Shown here: in pieces, positions 5,569 through 11,247 of the stretch
Layout: each line of letters begins with the position of its first letter
Numbering within the stretch: the stretch's first letter is position 1
Source: DAOVQB01 sp023128935
GTDB lineage: Bacteria > Eisenbacteria > RBG-16-71-46 > CAIMUX01 > WJJG01
NCBI GenBank assembly: GCA_030628905.1
Contig: DAOVQB010000146.1
Coordinates: 1-11,247 of the forward strand
Direction of reading: 5' to 3'
Length of the DNA: 11,247 nt
Program-made: the position numbers and the translations under genes
The notes under the pieces: generated by a model
What the model was told of the DNA's origin: nothing
The model's database searches: none
What the model saw: the letters and a program-made list of their open reading frames with translations, nothing else

Positions 5569-7413
5569 ATGCATTTGGCGGGAATCGACTGGGCTATCAT
5601 CGCAGTCTATGGGCTGTTCATGCTGGGTGCTGGGCTCTACTTCTCACGCCGGGCTTCCCGCTCGACCACCGATTTTTTCATCTCCGGCCGGCGCCTGACC
5701 TGGTGGGTTGCGGGCACATCAATGGTGGCAACCACGTTCGCTGCCGACACGCCTTTGTTTGTCACATCCCTTGTTCGATCCGAAGGGATCGCGGGCAACT
5801 GGATCTGGTTCAACTTCGCGATCAGCCATGCGCTGACGACCTTCTTCCTGGCGGCCCTCTGGCGTCGCGCCAAGATCGTGACCGACGTCGAACTCTGCGA
5901 GCTGCGCTACTCGGGCCGGCCGGGCAGGGCTCTGCGCTGCTTCAAAGGCTCGTTCTTCGCCTTCATCACCAACAGTGTGATCCTGGGGTGGGTGCTCCTG
6001 GCCATGGCGACGATCTGTGAGGAGGTTCTGGGCCTGCCGAAGATCCAGACGATCGCTGCCGGCGTGCTGCTAGCCACGCTCTATGCAACGGTCTCCGGGC
6101 TCTGGGGGGTTGTGGCAACCGATCTGATCCAGTTCGGTGCGGCTATGCTGGGGTCGGTTGTGCTCATGGTCAAAGCGCTCGGACATGTGGGCGGAATCCG
6201 TGGCTTTGCAACTGTCCTGCCCACGCTCCTCGCAGACAACGGCCGCGCCGCAATGGATATTCTGCCCCCCATCTTCTCGCCTCTCAAGGGCGGGGCTGGG
6301 GGGGCAGCCAGCGGTGCGGGGATGGCCGCCGCCGGCACCCTGGGCGGCTTTCTGGTCGCCATCGGTGTGCAATGGTGGTCATGGAAGTATTCGGATGGTG
6401 GTGGCGTGCTGATCCAACGGATGTCCGCGACGAGAAATGAGCGCCACTCCGTTCTCGCGATGCTCTGGTTCACCTTCGCAAACTACGTTGTGCGCCCTTG
6501 GCCCTGGTTCATGGTGGCTCTCATTTCACTGGTCGTCTTTCCGGAACTGACCGACCACAAGACCGCCTATCCCAAGATGATGGCACAGTTCCTGGGACCT
6601 GGGTGGTTGGGCCTCATGATGGCAGCCATCCTCGCTGCCTTCATGTCGACGGTCGACACGCACATCAACCTGGCCGCGTCCTACTTCGTCAATGATGTCT
6701 ACCGCCGTTTTCTCCGCAGGAGCAGCAGTGAGAAGCACTATGTGCTGATCGCGAGATTGGCAAGTGTGATGTTTCTCTGCATCGGAGGCCTGATTGCAAT
6801 GTTCAACACGAGCATCGTGAAGCTCTTTGTGTTCATGCTGCAGCTAGTGGCCGGCGCTGGCGTGGTTTTTCTACTCCGCTGGTTCTGGTGGCGGATTAAC
6901 GCCTGGAGCGAGATCAGCGCCATGATCTCCAGCCTGATTATCGCTACGCTGCTCAATATATGTAACAGTCACGCATGGATCGCTCACCAGTTCGCCCCCT
7001 GGGAGATCTTTCTGATCAACGTGGTAGCCTCAGCCATCGTGTGGATCGCGGTCACATTCCTCACGCGGCCCACCGAGAGCAGTCATCTACTTGCCTTCTA
7101 CCAGCGGGTCCGCCCCAGCGGCGCCTGGGGACCAGTGGCAGCCCATGATCTGGGCATGCGCCAAGCTGCAGATGATCCGCCCGCCGCTTCCGAGTGGAAA
7201 CCCAAACGGCAATGGGAGTGTTTCCTTCTGACGGTGCTCCTGGTCTACACAAGCCTCATAGGACTCGGGTATTTCCTCTACGCCCGATGGACGAGTGCCG
7301 TGATCCTCTCTGCCCTGGCACTCCTGGCCGGAATGCGTGTGGCCTGGAACCTGCGCCAGCAAGACGGAGGCAAAACACACCGGGAGGCACAGCATGACCC
7401 GCTTCAGCCCTGA
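5569..7413 (+). CDS. Sodium/solute symporter (SSS family)
   Basis: This 614-residue inner-membrane protein belongs to the solute:sodium symporter family, which uses the Na+ gradient to import sugars, amino acids, organic acids or similar solutes. Features include a first helix at about 8-25, the family block FFISGRRLTWWVAGTSMVAT (36-55), the signature region SGLWGVVATDLIQFGAAMLG (176-195), and FMSTVDTHIN (358-367), where Ser/Thr residues usually form the Na+ site. About 13 hydrophobic helices can be counted, the last two at about 552-590. The loop at 240-260 is a Gly/Ala-rich stretch (GGAGGAASGAGMAAAGTLGG), perhaps an expanded linker. The substrate cannot be told. The ATG has GGGAG 9 nt upstream (5555-5559). 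Its end overlaps the RNA methyltransferase start by 20 bp, so the two are probably co-transcribed. The leader carries tandem repeats and a hairpin that may regulate it. Confidence 0.92.
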   Translation: MHLAGIDWAIIAVYGLFMLGAGLYFSRRASRSTTDFFISGRRLTWWVAGTSMVATTFAADTPLFVTSLVRSEGIAGNWIWFNFAISHALTTFFLAALWRRAKIVTDVELCELRYSGRPGRALRCFKGSFFAFITNSVILGWVLLAMATICEEVLGLPKIQTIAAGVLLATLYATVSGLWGVVATDLIQFGAAMLGSVVLMVKALGHVGGIRGFATVLPTLLADNGRAAMDILPPIFSPLKGGAGGAASGAGMAAAGTLGGFLVAIGVQWWSWKYSDGGGVLIQRMSATRNERHSVLAMLWFTFANYVVRPWPWFMVALISLVVFPELTDHKTAYPKMMAQFLGPGWLGLMMAAILAAFMSTVDTHINLAASYFVNDVYRRFLRRSSSEKHYVLIARLASVMFLCIGGLIAMFNTSIVKLFVFMLQLVAGAGVVFLLRWFWWRINAWSEISAMISSLIIATLLNICNSHAWIAHQFAPWEIFLINVVASAIVWIAVTFLTRPTESSHLLAFYQRVRPSGAWGPVAAHDLGMRQAADDPPAASEWKPKRQWECFLLTVLLVYTSLIGLGYFLYARWTSAVILSALALLAGMRVAWNLRQQDGGKTHREAQHDPLQP

Positions 7414-8011
7414 AGAGATCGAAGCGTTCTGGCGGCAACAGAATCCGCGCCGTCGCGCCTTGCGTGATGAGCTGGCGCGGCGCCGCCTGCCATTCGCCGT
7501 GGCCGTCGAGAATCTCTCAAAGCAGTGGAACATCGGGAATCTCCTGCGCACAGCCAACGCCTTTCTCTGTGGTGAAATCATCCTGGTTGGCAATGACACC
7601 TTCGACGATAAGGGATGCCCCGGGATATATCGCTTCGAGCATATGCGCCACATCCCGGACGCAGCGGGATTCGAGAAGCATGCAAGCGAGGCCGGCTACA
7701 CGACGATCGCAGTAGAGATCGATCGCGATGCAGAGCTGCTCCCGCGGTTCAAGTTTCCGGAAAGGCCGCTCTTTCTGTTCGGGGGTGAGTTGGAAGGCCT
7801 CAGTCCCGAGATGATGGACCTGGCCGCGCACCGCGTCATGATTCCCCAGTATGGGTTGATCCCTTGCCTGAATGTGAATATCAGCTGCAGTATCGTCCTC
7901 TATGAGTATGTCTCCCGCACTTTCCCCGACCTTGAGCCGGTCTCCGTGGACGGAGCGAAGTTCCAGCTGGACCCCGGAAGTGGCCAGAGGTCGGAACCCC
8001 TGAGTGATTGA
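7394..8011 (+). CDS. TrmH/SpoU-family (SPOUT) RNA 2'-O-methyltransferase
   Basis: This 205-residue protein has the three SPOUT motifs in order: motif 1 ENLSKQWNIGNLLRTANAF (39-57) with Asn40 and the catalytic-type Arg52, motif 2 LFLFGGELEGLS (126-137), and motif 3 IPQYGLIPCLNVNISCSIVL (150-169). These form the trefoil knot that binds S-adenosylmethionine and methylates a ribose 2'-OH in tRNA or rRNA. In motif 3 the usual SLNVS reads CLNVN, a mild deviation. The short N-terminal helix (EEIEAFWRQQNPRRRALRDEL) may contact RNA. I chose the ATG at 7394 because GGGAGG (7382-7387) lies 6 nt upstream. A longer in-frame start at 7337 would lie within the symporter gene and lacks such a site. The 20-bp overlap with the symporter indicates translational coupling, although the two functions have no obvious link. 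Which RNA is modified is not visible. Confidence 0.9.
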   Translation: MTRFSPEEIEAFWRQQNPRRRALRDELARRRLPFAVAVENLSKQWNIGNLLRTANAFLCGEIILVGNDTFDDKGCPGIYRFEHMRHIPDAAGFEKHASEAGYTTIAVEIDRDAELLPRFKFPERPLFLFGGELEGLSPEMMDLAAHRVMIPQYGLIPCLNVNISCSIVLYEYVSRTFPDLEPVSVDGAKFQLDPGSGQRSEPLSD

Positions 8012-8255
8012 GCGAGGATTATGGCCGCATCAGGCCAAAGGGCCCGAGCAAGATGCACAGATCATGCACAATGCAGTGCGCAATAATGGGGCCTTCTCTT
8101 CCCGCTGAATTATCGAGCTGTCAACCTCTTGCTGCGTTACAAGTTGGAGAACCCCTCCCTCCTGCGCCTCGCACGCCCCACGGCATCATTCTTGCCCATC
8201 TGATGGCGGTGGAATATGGCGTAGCGCACCATCTATGCCGGGTGCAGGGAGAACC
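8012..8255. promoter_or_regulatory. Intergenic region upstream of the HD-GYP gene
   Basis: These 244 bp hold no supportable gene. ATGCACA occurs at 8053-8059 and again at 8064-8070, 11 bp apart (one helical turn), followed by ATGCA at 8071, which would suit an operator. GGCC/GGCC flanks a short loop near 8022-8035. A promoter for the HD-GYP gene probably lies here, but I see no convincing -35/-10 pair. Confidence 0.35.
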
Positions 8256-9584
8256 ATGAGATCGAGGAAGCCAACAGGATCACACCCGCTGGGCACCGAC
8301 GCGCACCGTGCCCAACAGCCTGGGTTAGCCCTACTGGACATTGGCACCGCAATGCTCAAGGCAAGGATACAGAGCGTTGCCAGGGAACTAGTAGCTCGCC
8401 GGCAGGGGATCGAGCGCCTGCTCCAGTTCTCCCCGGATGCAACAGGTAAAAACCTGACGCCCCTCGACGTGGAACCGTTACTTGAGGATGTCGCCGCAAC
8501 GGTCTCTGAAACGTACATTCTTGTGAGTCTGATGATCCGTGACTTCACCCACGTGAAGGGGAAGATCAACGGAGTTCAGGGAGACGAACTCACCGGTCGG
8601 GGTTTGCCGTGGGAGGAAATCACGGCCCGCATTCTCCTAGACAGCTTGCGTGAGGGGGAGGGTTGGGCAAGGCTGGGATCCGAGGCGGTCTTCGAGATCG
8701 AGCAGATCTGCGGGCGGAAACTCGAGGGTCACTGCTTCCCCATTCGCATGGCAGAAAGGGCCGCCGGCTTCGTTGCACTCCTGAAACCCATTAGTCCTCA
8801 CAACGAACCGTGCCCTCACAACGAACCATCTCCTCACAACGCGCCATTTGCTCACATGAAGATCCTGGAGGGGCTAGCGCATCGCGTCGCCAGAGCACTC
8901 GGTACGCTTCAGCTGCGGTCTGAGCTGCAGGGTTTCCTTTTCGACACAGTAAAGAGTCTGGTTGCAGCCGTGGATGCCAAGGATCCTTACACCAGGGGAC
9001 ATTCCGAACGGGTACACTATTTGGCCGTTCTCGCCGGCACGCGCATGGATCTCGACCCGGAACAGCTGCAGAGCTTGAGCTGGGCCGCGATTCTTCACGA
9101 CATCGGCAAGATCAGCATCCCCAGGAAAATCCTCTGCAAGCCGAGCGGACTTACACAAAAAGAACAAGAGATCATCCGGACTCACCCGGAACGTGGGTGC
9201 GCAGTTATCCGGCCGGTCCCACAGTTTGCCAATGCCCTGGCAGGTATCCGGCATCATCACGAACAGTTTGATGGCAGCGGGTACCCGGACGAACTCGCTC
9301 GCTTCGAGATTCCACTCTCGGCACGCATCATCTCGGTTGCCGACGCCTTCGACGCCATCACATCAGACCGACCCTATTTCCCTGCGCACTCCTGGCAAGA
9401 GGCCCTTCAGATAATGGACAAGGACACCGGCCACTTCGACCCCAACATCCTCCCCGTATTTCGTGAGATCGTGGTAGGTGAAATTGCCAGCGGTAGCCTG
9501 GCGTTCGGGGCTCTGCATCACATCGCCAGGGATCAGAACGCCCCGGGCAACCGTGATGATCTCAGGCTGCGGGAAGCAGCCTAA
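8256..9584 (+). CDS. HD-GYP domain protein with N-terminal GAF-like sensor region
   Basis: This 442-residue protein ends in an HD-GYP domain (about 225-410), the family that hydrolyses cyclic di-GMP and related cyclic dinucleotides. Key elements are DAKDPYTRGHSERV (240-253), the metal-binding HD in ILHDIGK (His281, Asp282), HHEQFDGSGYP (334-344), matching the family consensus HHExxxGxGYP, and SVADAFDAIT (360-369). The metal ligands appear intact, so it is probably active. Residues about 75-178 (EDVAATVSETYILVSLMI through AERAAGFVALLKP) look like a GAF-type sensor fold, which I call only by pattern. The two are joined by a repetitive PHNEP linker (180-200). I chose the ATG at 8256 because AGGGAG (8246-8251) lies 4 nt upstream; an in-frame ATG at 8235 has no such site. 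The next gene is convergent 11 bp away. It may oppose cyclases encoded elsewhere, since the GGDEF-like domain in this window looks inactive. Confidence 0.92.
   Translation: MRSRKPTGSHPLGTDAHRAQQPGLALLDIGTAMLKARIQSVARELVARRQGIERLLQFSPDATGKNLTPLDVEPLLEDVAATVSETYILVSLMIRDFTHVKGKINGVQGDELTGRGLPWEEITARILLDSLREGEGWARLGSEAVFEIEQICGRKLEGHCFPIRMAERAAGFVALLKPISPHNEPCPHNEPSPHNAPFAHMKILEGLAHRVARALGTLQLRSELQGFLFDTVKSLVAAVDAKDPYTRGHSERVHYLAVLAGTRMDLDPEQLQSLSWAAILHDIGKISIPRKILCKPSGLTQKEQEIIRTHPERGCAVIRPVPQFANALAGIRHHHEQFDGSGYPDELARFEIPLSARIISVADAFDAITSDRPYFPAHSWQEALQIMDKDTGHFDPNILPVFREIVVGEIASGSLAFGALHHIARDQNAPGNRDDLRLREAA
8793..8858 (+). repeat. In-frame 18-bp tandem repeat coding a PHNEP linker
   Basis: Units at 8793-8810, 8811-8828 and 8829-8846 each read CCTCACAACG from their fourth base, with a partial fourth unit at 8847-8858 (GCTCACATG). 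They encode SPHNEP, CPHNEP, SPHNAP and FAHM. The period is a multiple of three, so gain or loss of a unit would change linker length without breaking the frame. Confidence 0.75.
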
Positions 9585-9595
9585 CAGCTCCATCG

Positions 9596-10798
9596 CTATG
9601 TGGTCCTGATCTCAACTTCAAGCCCGCGCCGGGCCAGTTCCGCCAGGAAGGGACCCGGCGCAATCGCCTTCTCCTGAGGCACCACGCCGCAGGATCTCGC
9701 CGCGCCTCGGAGAATCATCTGCATTACGATTGAAGCCGGGAAGGCAGTCGCTCGCTGCATAGCAGACAGACCGGCCTGGGCGTCACTGTGCGCGATGAGC
9801 TGGTGGGTCACCCGCGCGCAAGCAGATAAATCGCCTGTCTCTGCGGCAACACCTGGGCCGTCCGCGGAAGACGCAGGGCCGTCGGAGGAGATGGACTCCG
9901 TTACCACTCGCACTAGGACCACATCCTCCGGATCATGCTCCAAATGTCGCTCTAGCAACTGGGCCAGAACCTCTCTGGGCACTGCTTCGCCCAGGCGGGT
10001 GCGAACCGGCTCTGTGTCTGCCAGCCCCAAGCCAAACAGCGTGCGCAGAATCCGGCAATGCCCCGGATAGCGAATGGTCTTATAGTCCAGCTTGGATACC
10101 ACGCCCTCGTAGGTCAATGGCAGCGTTGAGGTACCGCCAGAGGTCTGGAAGGCCTCCAGATCCCCATAGGGCTCTGGGAATGTCAGCGTCTCCAGTTCTG
10201 AGAGAGGCGGCACCCAGGCCGGCCTACCATTCCTCAGGACCAGGCAGTCTTCGAGGTACTCGTTGAGGAGTCCCTCGGCAGAGAAGAAAAGTGCGTAGTT
10301 CAGGGGGGCCTTGGGAGAGAGGGGCAACCCTCCCACCCGGATCTGCACACGCCGCGCATGACCCACACGTGTGATCCCATCAGCGGCGAGAAGGCTGACC
10401 ATCCCTGGAGCCAATCCGCAATCGGGCACAACCGTCACGCCGGCCTTGCGGGCCGCCGCGTCGAGTTCAAGCTGCCCGCGGACCACGCCCGGATTGCCGC
10501 CAAGATCGATCATGTGCAGTCCCCGCTCAATCGCGAGGCCCGTGAGCACCTGGTTAAGGCGGTAGCTCGCAACACTGATCAGGCCGTCATAGCCATCGAC
10601 GAGCGGCGCGAGCTTCGCCAAGTCCTGCAAGTCGCAGACCTCGAGCCGCACTGGCGCACCTGGAAACCGATCGCGAAGCCGCTCGAGCGCCTTGGCACTG
10701 GCATCCAGGACAAGCACTTCATCTGGCGGTCCAAACTCCAGCAGGTCGTGGAGCACGCCCGCCGCCATCCTACCAGCACCGGCAAGTACAACCCTCAT
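9596..10798 (-). CDS. Saccharopine dehydrogenase family oxidoreductase, lysine 6-dehydrogenase-like
   Basis: This 400-residue cytoplasmic enzyme starts with a Rossmann NAD(P)-binding fold (RVVLAGAGRMAAGVLHDLL, 2-20; GxGxxA at 7-12), with LVLDAS (29-34) ending strand beta-2. The central catalytic domain carries VVPDCGLAPGM (123-133), GGLPLSPKAPLNYA (156-169) and LEAFQTSGGTSTLP (214-227), then LDYKTIRYPGHC (237-248). From memory this set is typical of L-lysine 6-dehydrogenases and close relatives, which deaminate lysine at the epsilon position using NAD. The exact substrate is inferred, and saccharopine reductase or another amino-acid dehydrogenase is possible. I chose the ATG at 10796-10798 because GGGAGG (10806-10811) lies 7 nt upstream and the Rossmann strand follows at once; the longer frame to 10939 adds a low-quality leader. 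Residues about 302-325 are a Ser/Ala/Asp/Gly-rich insertion. Confidence 0.85.
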   Translation of the reverse strand: MRVVLAGAGRMAAGVLHDLLEFGPPDEVLVLDASAKALERLRDRFPGAPVRLEVCDLQDLAKLAPLVDGYDGLISVASYRLNQVLTGLAIERGLHMIDLGGNPGVVRGQLELDAAARKAGVTVVPDCGLAPGMVSLLAADGITRVGHARRVQIRVGGLPLSPKAPLNYALFFSAEGLLNEYLEDCLVLRNGRPAWVPPLSELETLTFPEPYGDLEAFQTSGGTSTLPLTYEGVVSKLDYKTIRYPGHCRILRTLFGLGLADTEPVRTRLGEAVPREVLAQLLERHLEHDPEDVVLVRVVTESISSDGPASSADGPGVAAETGDLSACARVTHQLIAHSDAQAGLSAMQRATAFPASIVMQMILRGAARSCGVVPQEKAIAPGPFLAELARRGLEVEIRTT

Positions 10799-11247
10799 GA
10801 CGTGGCCTCCCAGAAGTGCATCTGGGGGGGGTACGAGCCTCTCCCCCCTAGAAGTAAACCTCCATCTTCGCCCCCCAAGGAGAGTAGAGGTATTCACCTG
10901 GTCCCCTGTGGCGAGAGAGCACATTCTACATCTTTTCATGGCTCCTCAGGGTTTCGTGTGGCTGATTCCATGGAAGATCGGAGAGGGGCCTTGAAGGAAG
11001 ATCAGGTTTCGAACAGTGGGGAGCCAAGACCGCAGCGGCTCTCTCCTGGTTCAGCGGACCTTTCCCAGTTCAGCGAATCTATGCTTCGCAGTGGAAGTAG
11101 ATGCCCATTCCAAACCGATCGCGATTGCATATAAGCCCCAAGCCATTCGCCATTGCACATAAGCAACGAGCAATGGACTTCAGCCGCAGGCAAGACGCTC
11201 AGCGCCTCCTGAGATCGTGGACACGATTCTCACAAAGAGTCTCTGCA
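10799..11247. other. Non-coding right flank with homopolymer tracts and direct repeats
   Basis: I find no supportable gene in these 449 bp. Near the left end are a G8 tract (10824-10831), two C6 tracts, and a CCTCTCC/GGAGAG inverted pair around 10838-10882; this should be the promoter side of the lysine 6-dehydrogenase-like gene. A 13-bp direct repeat lies at 11124-11164 (listed separately). An ATG at 11173 opens a 25-codon frame (MDFSRRQDAQRLLRSW...) that stays open to the window edge. It has no clear Shine-Dalgarno, so I cannot call it a gene. On the minus strand all three frames are stopped within about 70 bases of the edge. Confidence 0.4.
11124..11164 (+). repeat. 13-bp direct repeat, ATTGCAYATAAGC, 28-bp period
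   Basis: ATTGCATATAAGC (11124-11136) and ATTGCACATAAGC (11152-11164) match at 12 of 13 positions and start 28 bp apart. The intervening bases include CCATTCGCCATTGC, giving further ATTGC/ATTCGC-like words. The pair may be binding sites for a regulator of whatever lies to the right. Confidence 0.45.

Noticed and set aside
8008..8259. 84-codon frame starting with TTG between the RNA methyltransferase and HD-GYP genes
   Set aside because: It has no adequate Shine-Dalgarno and no motif, and its composition looks non-coding.
10358..11134. Long plus-strand open frame of 258 codons
   Set aside because: Most of it is antisense to the well-supported lysine 6-dehydrogenase-like gene. It has no family motif or ribosome-binding site, and its length comes from GC-rich codon bias on the other strand.
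11002..11193. 63-codon minus-strand frame with TTG start
   Set aside because: AGGAGG lies upstream but about 10 nt from a TTG. The product has no motif and the frame crosses the direct-repeat region.

Overview
This is a GC-rich bacterial window from an organism I cannot name. Genes are tightly packed, have strong purine-rich Shine-Dalgarno sequences and lie on both strands. It has no rRNA, tRNA or CRISPR array and no complete insertion sequence. The mix of an ECF sigma factor, a KaiC-like ATPase with a pseudo-receiver, an HD-GYP protein and a lysine 6-dehydrogenase-like enzyme suggests a free-living Gram-negative-type environmental lineage. That is inference from gene content only.

Layout. 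At the left edge a class I SAM methyltransferase on the minus strand runs off the window (1-954). Divergent from it is an apparently orphan beta-class DNA methyltransferase (1140-2132, +). Its last 80 bp overlap the 3' end of a convergent ECF sigma factor gene (2053-2613, -). A 535-bp gene-free stretch follows, holding a hairpin and a 9-bp tandem duplication. Next comes a minus-strand pair: a 560-residue protein with a KaiC/RecA-like ATPase, a degenerate receiver and a degenerate GGDEF-like domain (3433-5115), then a 98-residue single-pass membrane protein (3149-3445) whose GTG start lies inside its end.

The intergenic region 5116-5568 is the most structured part of the window. It holds a 160-bp MITE-like element with 32-bp near-perfect terminal inverted repeats, ending one base from the Shine-Dalgarno of the ATPase gene. 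Beyond it are four tandem 16-bp degenerate repeats and a perfect 8-bp hairpin, upstream of a sodium/solute symporter (5569-7413, +). The symporter overlaps a TrmH/SpoU-type RNA 2'-O-methyltransferase (7394-8011, +). An HD-GYP protein follows (8256-9584, +), with a PHNEP-repeat linker between a GAF-like region and the catalytic domain. Convergent with it, 11 bp away, is a lysine 6-dehydrogenase/saccharopine dehydrogenase family enzyme (9596-10798, -). The last ~450 bp are non-coding, with G/C tracts and a 28-bp-spaced direct repeat.

Functional links are loose. The clearest theme is signalling: the ATPase-pseudoreceiver-pseudoGGDEF protein with its coupled membrane peptide, and an HD-GYP protein that may turn over cyclic dinucleotides. 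I see no complete defence or mobile system. The best candidates for something undescribed are the three-domain signalling protein with its membrane partner, and the MITE-like element that may have replaced its promoter.
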